This document shows, in pieces, positions 51,501 through 59,674 of a DNA stretch of 64,000 bases; the first letter of the stretch is position 1; each line of letters starts with the position of its first letter. This DNA is from Lachnospira multipara ATCC 19207 (lineage in GTDB: Bacteria; Bacillota; Clostridia; Lachnospirales; Lachnospiraceae): assembly GCF_000424105.1 (NCBI RefSeq), contig NZ_AUJG01000008.1, forward strand, positions 1-64,000, written 5' to 3'. Made by a program: the position numbers and the translations under genes. Below the pieces are notes generated by a model that was not told where the DNA came from, did not search any database, and saw nothing but the letters and a program-made list of their open reading frames with translations.

Positions 51501-54500
51501 CAACAGTAAAGGATTACTCTACTAAGGGTATGTATAATGGCGGAAAGTCACAGTCAGAAGGTTCTTGGGGCGAATATCTACAGGATTATTTTGATAGTGA
51601 TGTGGTAAATGTTGTTAACTACGCTAATGGTGGTAGAAGTTCTAGAAACTTCATTAATGAAGGCAGCCTAGATAAGATTGCAGCTAATATTAAGAAGGGC
51701 GATTACTTATTCATTCAGTTTGGTCATAATGACTGTGCTAATGAAATAGGTTATAGAGAAGATAGATATGTTCCACTAGGACAGCCTGATGCTAACGGAA
51801 TCTTCCCTGTAACAGCAGGAACTAAGGTAGCAACACCAACATCACTTCAGGATAGATATGGTGATACATTCTATTCATATGATTGTGGTGGAACATATAA
51901 ATGGTATTTATTACAGTATATTAACGTTGCAAGAGAAGCAGGTGCAACACCTGTACTTGTAACACCAGTGGCAAGACTTTACTTCACAGCAGAAGGAAAG
52001 ATTAGACCACATCACGATGCAACTGATAAGACAGACACATATGCAGGTTCATATGTACCAGAAAATTCATATAACTCATATGTTGAAGCAGTTAAGCAGT
52101 TAGCAAGTGAAGAAGATGTAATGTTAATTGATGAATTCCAGCTAACTAAGGATTTATATGAAGAAACATATGCTAATGATCCTAATGCAGCTAATGGAGT
52201 TTCAAAAACAGCATCAAAGCTTTTATGCAGCGGTGATAGCACACATTCAAGTAAGTTAGGCGGATTAGTATCAGCAGGACTTATGGCTGAAGAAATTCAG
52301 AATCGTAACTTAAATATCTCTAAGTATGTTAAGGCACCTACTAAGACAAGTGGTGTTAAGGCTAACGGAGATGTTGAATTTACAGTAAATAAAGATGGTG
52401 TAATTGATACAGAAGACGTATTACTTAAGACTTATACACAGGATATGTTTACTACAATTACAACTAAGGCAGAAGAACTTAAGAACAATACAGAGACTCC
52501 AGAAACTCCAACAGAGCCAGAGACTCCAGCAGAGCCTGAAACACCTGCTGAAGAAGCTGATACAACACCACATACTTTATGGGTAGTTGGTGACTCAACA
52601 GTATCTTCATTTAATGATGCATATTACTATCCAAGATATGGCTATGGAACACAGTTATATAAGTACTTAACTTCTAATATAACAGTTCAGAACTTAGCTC
52701 TATCAGGTAGATCTTCAAAGAGTTATGTAAATGATAAGGAATACACTACATTAATAAATGGTATGCAGGAAGGCGATTACCTTGTAATTGGCTTTGGTCA
52801 TAACGACGAGAAGGCAGAAGCAGATAGATATACAAATCCAAACGGAAATTATACAACAGAGGGTAGTTTCGCAAATTCACTTTACGAAAACTACATTAAG
52901 ATTGCACAGGAAAAGGGCGTAACTGTAATTCTTTGTACACCAGTAGTAAGAAGAACAGCTACAGGAGAATGGTCAAATTCAAATCTTCATATTACATCTA
53001 AATCAGGTGAGTATGAGGGTGGCGATTACGCACAGGCAATTAGAGATTTAGGTAAGGATTTAGGAATTACTGTTGTTGATATGACAACACTTACTAAGAA
53101 CTTATATGACGAACTTGGTGCTAGTGAAACACTTTACTTACATGCTTGGAATTCATCAAGTGAGTCATCAGTAGATAATACACATGCTAATATCTACGGT
53201 GCAACATATTGGGCTTACCTTTTAACACAGGCTGTTAAGGAAACAGATAATAGCTTAGCTAAGTATATTGTTTCTGCACAGGCTCCAACTAAGGCAGATA
53301 CTTTAGTAGTAAACCCAGAATACACAGAAGCTGACTACACACCAATTGCTGAAGGAACAAGCTCAAGCATTTGGAAAAATGTAGGCATTTGGAGTGGTTC
53401 AGTATTTGGTAATGTAGGTGGTACAGATAAGATTTCAACAGATAACTTCGCATTAGAGGAAGTTAACGGTGGAGTAAGAATTGCAGCATTAAAGGGCAAT
53501 GGTAAGATTGCTTCAACAGTTGATGGACTTGCAATGTATTATTATAAGATTCCAGTAGGATCTACATTTACTTTAACAGCAACTGCAACAGTTAATAGTA
53601 TTACACAAAATGATCAGGTATCCTTTGGTTTAATGGCAAGAGATGACATGTATCTTGATACATCACTTTCTGATGCATTAGGTGATTATGTTGCAGCTGG
53701 TCCTTTAAAGATTACAAAGGGTTCTAGCATGTGGAATTGCTTTGCTAGAAAGTCAGGCGTACTTACAAGCGGTGGTGCTTGTGAAAACTACACAGCTATT
53801 AACGCTGGAGATAGCTTTGATCTTAAGATTCAGAGCAACTCAGATGGATATGCTTGTACATTCGGTAATGAAACAGCAGTTACAGGCGGATTTGATTTCG
53901 CTTTAACTAAGGTAGATTCAGATTACGTATATGTTGGTATGTTTGTTGCAAGACAGGCAGACGTAACATTTACAAATATTAAGTTAGTAGTTGATGGAGT
54001 AGAAGTTTACCCAGCTAATGCTTCAGAAGAGCCAACAGAACCATCTACAGAAGAGCCTTCAACAGAAGAACCAACAGAACCTTCAACAGAACCTTCAACA
54101 GAAACTCCTTCAGAAGATCCTTCAGAAGAAGTGGCAGCAGACGAAGATACAATCTTTGAAATGCTTGAAGGTGCTAACCAGACAGTAAATGTTGGTGATA
54201 AGGTAGATGTAGTACTTAGATCAGAAGCTGACTTCTCACTCTTTAAGGGTGTATCAGTAGATGGTGTAGTAATTGATCCTTCAAACTACACAGCTAAGGC
54301 TGGTTCAACAATTATTACATTAAATGCTGATTATGTAGCATCATTATCATCAGGTAATCATGAAGTGAGAATCCTTTCAGAAGGTGGTTACGCTAGTGCA
54401 ACATTAGTTGTTAGTGGCGAAATTGCTACTGAAGAAATTAATAAAGAGACAACAGAAGTTGCAGCTGACACAGCTGTAGTTACTGGAGAAATCGCAGCAG

Positions 54501-54646
54501 ATACAGATGTAGTTGCAGCAGATTCTTCAGAGGTTGCAACAACAGATAAGAATACTGCAGATGCTAACAGCTTAGCTGTATTTATCATCATTGCAATGTT
54601 ATCAGCTATGACACTTGCAGTTGTTTCAAAGAAGAGAGAGTTCTAA
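48536..54646 (+). CDS. Cell-surface multidomain pectin esterase (CE8 methylesterase plus two CE12 acetylesterase domains)
   Basis: A 2036-residue exported enzyme. A signal peptide ends at ASAA (about 35). A WDFGG-containing beta domain (about 36-228) and three Ig-like repeats (about 229-485) follow. CE8 pectin methylesterase (about 495-825) shows GSQDTLYTG near 682, DYIFGDG near 710 and LGRPWG near 768, with both catalytic Asp and the Arg. After an Ig-like spacer come two SGNH/CE12 domains: AGDSTVKDY...FGHNDC...DSTHSS (about 981-1265) and VGDSTVSS...FGHNDEK...NTHAN (about 1347-1585), joined by a Pro/Glu/Thr linker. A binding-type domain (about 1610-1825), a second Thr/Glu/Pro linker, an Ig-like domain, and a TM helix with KKREF tail complete it. 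No LPxTG is seen. It would remove methyl and acetyl groups from pectin at the cell surface. Confidence 0.93.
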   Translation: MKHRTRSLFRRISSSVCAAVLTATTIFSGVTFASAASNPTRKIDVWDFGGVQETDTSKYDNHISATFWDDYDKLGDNGRFVQNKNEVATITWDDLKLTYIGQDRVYRKAETKTAGLNNIAQTKYDDGYNAMGMYYCNGTGSDQNRCMDIANVKAGDKIVVYMGTSNAAESTIYFRYEDGDETKSQLEGQPITNVGVKHEFIAQYDGNYKIYPDKAAGKPVYNRIVRIPGVAVSGKIDTQGISLTDYTLRFTCDSTGATTDANVDANGNFTVVLAADEEYTANVIGVKGYGTTKETKTITTSLNDALTGISNKTIKIEEKKLCDYTGKVTGFASDYDISKLAVIMHPEDEMAEDVTLNIATDGSFNASLEAEETYTAELKGVNDYEIINGASVNCKDNTQQDIEVALKPMYSVNGEFTGNNGVKPSSLKFVNLDDSYEYTATVTDNGYKISLRDGSYKAVVDIDGYRTTTHVVVNGADVTKALMFVSTTAKDALTRVPDLYVGYEDKGSLNYNTVSEAVEAASLMNPSSETERITIHIAPGTYREQIRVNTPFISFVNDTNEEVKLTWYYGIGYKYYSIDDSGFYNAENEYDKFDKNGPAKWGASVYVTGNADSFRADGITFEASFNRYLTDEELEDGVVSDGSIAFVRRYGADVTSKAATERATAFAVEATDVEMTNCKFLGSQDTLYTGNTDARLYFLHCQIEGNTDYIFGDGNCVFDACELKFYGYSTGSVGGYITAMKPSANAGYLFRNCTISANDDLTVTKGYLGRPWGDKANVTYLNTKICSDLILDEGWTTMSSNKPENARYREFNSTYTDGSVVDLSKRVTGVIDENEANSVSLSEYFGDWTPVSLVTETEGVKFEKDPYMIDNGDINAPYPGHVLTACYDLGDNMKADASVLRWYIVSDDGSKELVKTSTASVDRTYKITDAAVSKHICLEVEAQTISGQKGETKSVTTDAFVREGYEDPTGKITDPTIGDGINIYLAGDSTVKDYSTKGMYNGGKSQSEGSWGEYLQDYFDSDVVNVVNYANGGRSSRNFINEGSLDKIAANIKKGDYLFIQFGHNDCANEIGYREDRYVPLGQPDANGIFPVTAGTKVATPTSLQDRYGDTFYSYDCGGTYKWYLLQYINVAREAGATPVLVTPVARLYFTAEGKIRPHHDATDKTDTYAGSYVPENSYNSYVEAVKQLASEEDVMLIDEFQLTKDLYEETYANDPNAANGVSKTASKLLCSGDSTHSSKLGGLVSAGLMAEEIQNRNLNISKYVKAPTKTSGVKANGDVEFTVNKDGVIDTEDVLLKTYTQDMFTTITTKAEELKNNTETPETPTEPETPAEPETPAEEADTTPHTLWVVGDSTVSSFNDAYYYPRYGYGTQLYKYLTSNITVQNLALSGRSSKSYVNDKEYTTLINGMQEGDYLVIGFGHNDEKAEADRYTNPNGNYTTEGSFANSLYENYIKIAQEKGVTVILCTPVVRRTATGEWSNSNLHITSKSGEYEGGDYAQAIRDLGKDLGITVVDMTTLTKNLYDELGASETLYLHAWNSSSESSVDNTHANIYGATYWAYLLTQAVKETDNSLAKYIVSAQAPTKADTLVVNPEYTEADYTPIAEGTSSSIWKNVGIWSGSVFGNVGGTDKISTDNFALEEVNGGVRIAALKGNGKIASTVDGLAMYYYKIPVGSTFTLTATATVNSITQNDQVSFGLMARDDMYLDTSLSDALGDYVAAGPLKITKGSSMWNCFARKSGVLTSGGACENYTAINAGDSFDLKIQSNSDGYACTFGNETAVTGGFDFALTKVDSDYVYVGMFVARQADVTFTNIKLVVDGVEVYPANASEEPTEPSTEEPSTEEPTEPSTEPSTETPSEDPSEEVAADEDTIFEMLEGANQTVNVGDKVDVVLRSEADFSLFKGVSVDGVVIDPSNYTAKAGSTIITLNADYVASLSSGNHEVRILSEGGYASATLVVSGEIATEEINKETTEVAADTAVVTGEIAADTDVVAADSSEVATTDKNTADANSLAVFIIIAMLSAMTLAVVSKKREF

Positions 54647-54754
54647 GATAACTTAGAACAGGGTTCTTAATTAGATTAGGACCAATTATGATGGAGACAA
54701 AGTAATAATCTTTATTGCTATATCTCATATAAAACTATAGACAACAACGGGAGT

Positions 54755-54784
54755 AGTCGCTTGCTTTATGCAGGCGGCTATTTT
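54755..54784 (+). terminator. Terminator after the pectin esterase gene
   Basis: AGTCGCTTGC and GCAGGCGGCT pair over 10 bp (two G-T wobbles) around TTTAT, followed by ATTTT. Confidence 0.65.
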
Positions 54785-54874
54785 CGTTAATCAACCTTTT
54801 GTTGGTTTAATTTCAAAATCAAGTATGCTATACTTAGTGAGATTGTGTATTTATGCAAGAAAGAAGGATTTAGT

Positions 54875-55120
54875 ATGGTATATAGGACTAAAGGAGTCTG
54901 TTCTAGACAGATACATTTTGAAGTGAAAAATGGAAAAGTATGTGATGTGGAATTCCTAGGCGGTTGTGATGGTAACACACAGGGTGTTTCACGATTAGTC
55001 GAAGGAATGGATATAGACGAAGCAATCAAGAGATTAAAAGGTATCGATTGCGGTGGAAAAGGAACATCTTGCCCTGATCAGTTGGCAACTGCTCTTATAC
55101 AGTATAAGGAGGAAGTTTAA
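54875..55120 (+). CDS. TSCPD domain protein (TIGR03905 type)
   Basis: An 81-residue protein consisting of the TSCPD domain: GVCSRQIHFEVKNGKVCDVEFLGGCDGNTQGVSRLVEGM, then GTSCPDQLATAL. The same module occurs at the C-terminus of vitamin B12-dependent ribonucleotide reductases; stand-alone versions are common in Clostridia and of unknown function. Four or five conserved Cys suggest metal or cluster binding. ATG follows GAAAGGA; an upstream in-frame start lacks a site. It ends 2 bases before murG, so the two are co-transcribed. Confidence 0.88.
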   Translation: MVYRTKGVCSRQIHFEVKNGKVCDVEFLGGCDGNTQGVSRLVEGMDIDEAIKRLKGIDCGGKGTSCPDQLATALIQYKEEV

Positions 55121-55122
55121 AA

Positions 55123-56205
55123 GTGAAGAAGATTGTACTTACAGGCGGCGGAACTGCAGGACACGTTACACCTAATATTGCTTTAATGCCATCATTAGTT
55201 GAGGCAGGTTATGAGATTGAATACATCGGTTCTTACAATGGAATTGAGAAACAGTTAATTGAAGCGGAAAATGTTAAATATCACGGAATTTCATCAGGTA
55301 AATTAAGAAGATATTTAAGCGCTAAGAATATATCAGATATCTTTAGAGTTCTTAAAGGTATAGTTCAAGCTAATAGACAGTTAAGAAAGATTAAGCCGGA
55401 TGTGGTATTTTCTAAAGGCGGCTTTGTTTCTGTACCAGTTGTGCTTGCAGCAGGACATAGACATATTCCTGTAATTATACACGAATCAGACATGACTCCA
55501 GGTCTTGCCAATAGAATAGCAATGAAGAAGGCCACAGCCATTTGCTGTAACTTCCCAGAAACAGTTAAGTACCTTCCAGCAGGAAAGGCACATTTAACAG
55601 GCTCACCAATAAGACAGGAATTACTTAAAGGTAGCAAGGAAGCTGGTCGTAAGCTTTGCGGTTTTAATGAAGAGAAGCCAATCGTTTTGGTAGTTGGTGG
55701 AAGTACAGGTGCTAAGCACGTTAACGAGGCTATTTACGACATTTTACCAGAACTACTTGAGAACTATCAGGTGTGTCATCTATGCGGTAAGGGTAAGAAA
55801 GAAAGCAAGTATGAGACATTACCAGGTTATAGACAGTTTGAATACATTAGCGAGGAGATGAAAGACCTCTTTGCTATGGCAGATATTGTGGTATCAAGAG
55901 CAGGTGCTAATGCTATTTGCGAATTATTAGCCCTTAAGAAGCCTAACCTTTTAATCCCTTTATCAGCTAAGGCAAGTAGAGGTGATCAGATTCTTAATGC
56001 TAAGTCATTTAAGGAACATGGTTACTCATTAGTATTAGATGAGGACGATTTAATTAAAGATGATAAGATTCAGGGAGCTCTATTACTTGAACAGATCAAT
56101 AAATTATATGAGAATAGAGAAGAATTCATAAAGACAATGGGAGAAAGCAAGCAGGCGGATTCCATTTCAACTATTATTGAATTAATTAAGAAGTATTCTA
56201 AATAA
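55123..56205 (+). CDS. murG: UDP-N-acetylglucosamine transferase MurG
   Basis: A 360-residue GT28 enzyme. It transfers GlcNAc to lipid I to make lipid II on the inner membrane face. The N-terminal glycine loop is VLTGGGTAGHVTPNIAL. FSKGGFVSVPVVLAA and IHESDMTPGLANRI follow. The C-terminal donor site includes VVGGSTGAKHVNEAI, ISEEMKDLFAMADIVVSRAGANAICE and LIPLSAKASRGDQILNA. GTG start follows GGAGG; no ATG is available at the domain edge. It is away from any division and cell wall cluster and is coupled to the TSCPD gene instead. Confidence 0.95.
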   Translation: MKKIVLTGGGTAGHVTPNIALMPSLVEAGYEIEYIGSYNGIEKQLIEAENVKYHGISSGKLRRYLSAKNISDIFRVLKGIVQANRQLRKIKPDVVFSKGGFVSVPVVLAAGHRHIPVIIHESDMTPGLANRIAMKKATAICCNFPETVKYLPAGKAHLTGSPIRQELLKGSKEAGRKLCGFNEEKPIVLVVGGSTGAKHVNEAIYDILPELLENYQVCHLCGKGKKESKYETLPGYRQFEYISEEMKDLFAMADIVVSRAGANAICELLALKKPNLLIPLSAKASRGDQILNAKSFKEHGYSLVLDEDDLIKDDKIQGALLLEQINKLYENREEFIKTMGESKQADSISTIIELIKKYSK

Positions 56206-56340
56206 TAGCTTTCGTTAACATTTTTTTGAAAGAGAAAAATGTGTTATAATAAATAAAGTCTATTATTAGAATGAAATAAAAACAATCGATTATTATTTAA
56301 GAGATTAGAAAATTAATAACAAAAGGAGGGATGCTGCCCT

Positions 56341-57033
56341 ATGATAGGAATTATTGGCGCAATGGATGAAGAAGTTGAGCAGATTGTAGCTGCAATGGAC
56401 ATTACAAAGGAAGAGTCTAAAGCAGGTATGAATTTCAGAGCTGGAACATTAAACGGAAAGGAAGTTTGTGTTGTACGTTCAGGAATTGGTAAATGTAATG
56501 CTGCAGCTTGTACTCAGATTTTAGTAGATGATTTTAAAGCAGACTACGTAATTAATACAGGAATTGCAGGCTCATTAAATGCAAAGATTGATATCGCTGA
56601 TATCGTTATTTCAAGTGATGTACTACATCATGATATGGATGCAACAGGTTTTGGTTATGAACTAGGACAGATTCCAAGAATGGATACACTTTCTTTTAAG
56701 GCAGATGAAAGATTAGTAAAGCTTGCAAGTGAAGCAGTTGCTAAGGTTTTACCTGAAATTAAAGGATATGTTGGTAGAGTAGTATCTGGTGATCAGTTCG
56801 TTTCTGATAGAGAAGTAAAGGAAAGAATTGAATCAACATTCCATGGATACTGTACAGAGATGGAAGGTGCTGCAATAGCACAGGTATCATATATCAATAA
56901 GGTTCCATTCCTTATTCTTAGAGCTATTTCAGATAAGGCAGATGATTCAGCAACACTGGATTATCCAACATTTGAAAAGCAAGCAATTGCTAATTCAGTT
57001 AAGTTATTAAAGGAATTAGTAGCTAATATTTAA
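56341..57033 (+). CDS. mtnN: 5'-methylthioadenosine/S-adenosylhomocysteine nucleosidase
   Basis: A 230-residue nucleosidase removing adenine from MTA and SAH, feeding methionine salvage and the activated methyl cycle. MIGIIGAMDEEVE at the start, VRSGIGKCNAAACTQIL, NTGIAGSLN, EMEGAAIAQVS and LRAISDKADD match the Pfs family, with the catalytic Glu and Asp visible. The ribosome site GGAGGG lies 10 bases upstream and is followed by GATGCTGCCC, which could form a small hairpin with it. Confidence 0.95.
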   Translation: MIGIIGAMDEEVEQIVAAMDITKEESKAGMNFRAGTLNGKEVCVVRSGIGKCNAAACTQILVDDFKADYVINTGIAGSLNAKIDIADIVISSDVLHHDMDATGFGYELGQIPRMDTLSFKADERLVKLASEAVAKVLPEIKGYVGRVVSGDQFVSDREVKERIESTFHGYCTEMEGAAIAQVSYINKVPFLILRAISDKADDSATLDYPTFEKQAIANSVKLLKELVANI

Positions 57034-57038
57034 CATTT

Positions 57039-57068
57039 AATCCGTCGCAAACTTGCGGCGGATTTTTT
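57039..57068 (+). terminator. Terminator after mtnN
   Basis: AATCCGTCGCAA and TTGCGGCGGATT (one wobble) form a 12-bp stem with a 2-base centre, followed by six T residues, 6 bases after the stop. Confidence 0.9.
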
Positions 57069-57091
57069 AGGAATAAAAAAGAGGAAATGAA

Positions 57092-57775
57092 ATGAGATCA
57101 TTAGCAAGTAGACTTACAAAACAAGAACAGATGTCAGAGGCTTTAATTGTGGGGCTTTTTCTAGCGTTTTCAGGGGGCTTTCAAGATGCTTATACATATA
57201 TTTTAAGAGGAAATGTATTTGCTAACGCTCAGACAGGAAACATTGTGCTTATGAGTACGCATTTTATGAAAAATGAGTATCTATATGCACTTAAGTACCT
57301 AGTCCCATTAGTGGCCTTTGCCCTTGGAGTATTTATAGCAGAGCAAATTGGCTTTAAGTTTAAATACTCTAAAAAAGTGCATTGGAGACAAATTGTACTA
57401 TTAATAGAAATCATAATACTTTTTGTAGTAGGCTTTATGCCTTTAAAATACAATATTTTAGCTAATTCTTTAGTGTCTCTAGCTTGTGCAATGCAGGTTC
57501 AAGCGTTTAGAAAAGTAAGTGGTAATGCTTATGCAACAACAATGTGTATAGGAAATTTACGAAGCGGAATGGCGGCATTATCAGCGTTTACAAGAACAAG
57601 AAAAAGAGAAACTCTAAAAAAGGCAGCATATTATTTTATCGTAATCTTTATTTTTGCAATAGGTGCAGGAATTGGTGGAACATTTTCAAAAGATATAGGA
57701 ATTCATGCTATATGGATAAGCTGTGCTTTCTTGATTGTAGCTATAGGACTTATGGCCATGGAGATTAGGAAATAA
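57092..57775 (+). CDS. YoaK family membrane protein (DUF1275)
   Basis: A 227-residue integral membrane protein with about six TM segments. The family motif FSGGFQDAYTYILRGNVFANAQTGNIVLM (about 26-55) is clear, and a second conserved patch reads ALACAMQVQAFRKVSGNAYATTMCIGNLRSG. Function of DUF1275 proteins is not established. GAGGAAATGAA provides the ribosome site. It converges with the HTH gene, 27 bases away. Confidence 0.9.
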   Translation: MRSLASRLTKQEQMSEALIVGLFLAFSGGFQDAYTYILRGNVFANAQTGNIVLMSTHFMKNEYLYALKYLVPLVAFALGVFIAEQIGFKFKYSKKVHWRQIVLLIEIIILFVVGFMPLKYNILANSLVSLACAMQVQAFRKVSGNAYATTMCIGNLRSGMAALSAFTRTRKRETLKKAAYYFIVIFIFAIGAGIGGTFSKDIGIHAIWISCAFLIVAIGLMAMEIRK

Positions 57776-57802
57776 GGGCAAATTGACATGTATATCAAAA
57801 AG

Positions 57803-58252
57803 TTACAGTAGAAGTAAGCTTTCATCTTGTGTCAAATCATATATTTCCTGATTAATAGAATTAATATCATAATTATCATGTAAAAGGTGAGATATGACGC
57901 AAAAATCTCGAGGATTTTTTGGGTCAAGACTTCCTTTGTTAATTAGCCTAAGTGCTTTATTAGCTTCCTTTACATCCATATGAGCGGAAACGATTAAAGC
58001 TAGTATTTTGTTTTTTGAGGGATTTGTTTTTTTACCATTTATTATATCGTAAGCATAGCCTTTAGAAAGACCAGAATTTACTCTAGCTTCATTTAAACTA
58101 ATATTCTTTTTTGCTAAAATGTCATTATAATATTGACTAAAGCTAAGCTCCTGTCCTTTAACATAGCTTAGATAATCTTGTAAATCCTTTTCATTCTTGA
58201 CGGATTTTAAATAATTAAACAGTTCTACAGTATCCTTTTGATGGTTTGCCAT
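57803..58252 (-). CDS. Helix-turn-helix protein, predicted regulator of the adjacent kinase
   Basis: A 149-residue all-helical protein. The central part (about 55-85) SLNEARVNSGLSKGYAYDIINGKKTNPSKNKILAL is an XRE/Cro-like HTH: scaffold helix, SKGYAYDI recognition helix and a basic G-K-K-x-N-P-S loop. A helical tail continues (VKEANKALRLINKG, then YDINSINQEIYDL). Start ATG after GGGGAGG is chosen over a start 10 codons upstream that overlaps this site. It is divergent from a Ser/Thr kinase gene with a palindrome over the kinase -35. I do not recognise a named family. Confidence 0.78.
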   Translation of the reverse strand: MANHQKDTVELFNYLKSVKNEKDLQDYLSYVKGQELSFSQYYNDILAKKNISLNEARVNSGLSKGYAYDIINGKKTNPSKNKILALIVSAHMDVKEANKALRLINKGSLDPKNPRDFCVISHLLHDNYDINSINQEIYDLTQDESLLLL

Positions 58253-58304
58253 AATACCCTCCCCATTAACATGATAAAACATTATCCTTTAGCAAAATAA
58301 AGTG

Positions 58305-58321
58305 CCATCAAATATTGATGG
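58305..58321 (+). promoter_or_regulatory. Operator palindrome between HTH and kinase genes
   Basis: CCATCAA and TTGATGG form a perfect 7-bp inverted repeat around ATA. The right arm contains TTGATG, which serves as -35 hexamer 16 bases from TATAAT (58337-58342). A bound HTH dimer would block kinase transcription. Confidence 0.68.
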
Positions 58322-58342
58322 ACACTAGATTTATGATATAAT
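58315..58342 (+). promoter_or_regulatory. Promoter of the Ser/Thr kinase gene
   Basis: TTGATG and TATAAT with a 16-base spacer, about 70 bases before the start codon. Confidence 0.65.
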
Positions 58343-58412
58343 ATTTTAGAAACAAATAAAAGTATCTCTAAGGGATATTTGGGGATTAATTATTAGATAA
58401 CAAAGAGGAAAT

Positions 58413-59585
58413 ATGACAGAATACGAGAAAGTAGCGTTGGCTATGTATGAAACTGTTGATGAGGTGGATGAAGGTCATAATGTTAGTTTAGTTAGAAGTT
58501 TAGTTGATAAACAATTTTATGTAAAAAAAGAACTAGAAAACTATAATAAGAAGATATATGACTACCTCAAGGAAACGAAGAATATTTTCTTTCCAATCAT
58601 AAGTGAATGTATATTAGATGATGAGAATCCTTCTAATGACGGAGATTTAAAGGAAAAACTAATTATTATAGAGGAGTACATAAGCGGGGAAACTTTAAGT
58701 CGAAGAATTGAAAAAAATGGACATCTTTCCGAGGATGAAAGTGTTAAAATAATAATAGATATATGTAAGGGCTTACAACATTTGCATAAAAAGAACTTTA
58801 TAAATAGGGACATAAAGCCAGATAATATTATTATTACAAGGACTGGGGAAGTTAAGATTGTGGATGTGGACTCTGGCAAGGAAATTAATAGGGAAACCAA
58901 CACAGATACGAGATTAATAGGGACTCCTGAATACTTCGCACCAGAACAGATTGGCCTTGGCTTTCACTCTTCGGATGAAAGAACAGATATATATGCTTTG
59001 GGCATTGTTTTCAATGAGATGTTAACAGGAGACTATCCTAAGAATAAGATGGTTGAGGGCGTATTTAAGGAGATAGTGCTTAAGGCAACACAACTAGACC
59101 CAGAAAAACGCTTTAAGAGTATTGATGAATTTATGGAGGCTATTATTTTTTTCCATAAGAATCATATGTCTTATAATTTGAAAAAGATATATGATAGTAA
59201 AATGTTACGAAAAACAAATAGTCGATTCGATACTAAAAGTTGGAAGTTACCAGGATTTAGATCTGGAAATAAAATAAAGATTGTTTTGGCATTGCTCTAT
59301 TACATTTGTTCTTTTATTTTTGCTTGGAGTTGTTATTTACCACCGTATACTCAATCTAATAATCTCATAATAGGAATGATTTGTACGATATATATAACTT
59401 GTTGCTTTTATTTTTTATCGTTTGTCATTTTTAATTATAGAGGAATTAGAGATAAACTACCCTTAATGAAAACTAATAATAAAATCTTGTACGTAATATT
59501 TGCGATAATTTGGTACATTATAATTATTTTATTAGCATTTTCGGTAATAGTAATAATTTGGAGTATAATAGAGGCCATATATTAA
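58413..59585 (+). CDS. Transmembrane Hanks-type Ser/Thr protein kinase
   Basis: A 390-residue eukaryotic-like kinase. The N-lobe has a Lys in FYVKKEL (near 37). The catalytic loop is NRDIKPDNIII (near 130), with Arg-Asp retained but the preceding His replaced by Asn. The metal-binding segment is VDVDSG (near 150) in place of D-F-G. The activation segment and P+1 loop read RLIGTPEYFAPEQIG, followed by DERTDIYALGIVFNEMLTG. About 45 basic residues link to a C-terminal membrane region with three TM segments (around 290-312, 318-342, 355-385). No extracellular PASTA or other sensor is present. Promoter control by the divergent HTH protein is likely. Substrate unknown. Confidence 0.87.
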   Translation: MTEYEKVALAMYETVDEVDEGHNVSLVRSLVDKQFYVKKELENYNKKIYDYLKETKNIFFPIISECILDDENPSNDGDLKEKLIIIEEYISGETLSRRIEKNGHLSEDESVKIIIDICKGLQHLHKKNFINRDIKPDNIIITRTGEVKIVDVDSGKEINRETNTDTRLIGTPEYFAPEQIGLGFHSSDERTDIYALGIVFNEMLTGDYPKNKMVEGVFKEIVLKATQLDPEKRFKSIDEFMEAIIFFHKNHMSYNLKKIYDSKMLRKTNSRFDTKSWKLPGFRSGNKIKIVLALLYYICSFIFAWSCYLPPYTQSNNLIIGMICTIYITCCFYFLSFVIFNYRGIRDKLPLMKTNNKILYVIFAIIWYIIIILLAFSVIVIIWSIIEAIY

Positions 59586-59639
59586 AGGACTTAAAAAGTC
59601 CGCTATCAGCGTACCAAGTGCCAAATGAAAATTGATATT

Positions 59640-59662
59640 CTCGTTAAGTAAAAAATAACGAG
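59640..59662 (+). repeat. Inverted repeat abutting the ribosome site of the DUF4190-like gene
   Basis: CTCGTTA and TAACGAG are complementary across 9 bases, and the 3' arm runs directly into GGAGG. A second small hairpin, GGACTT/AAGTCC, follows the kinase stop at 59587-59601. They may set translation efficiency. Confidence 0.45.
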
Positions 59663-59674
59663 GAGGTCATTTTT

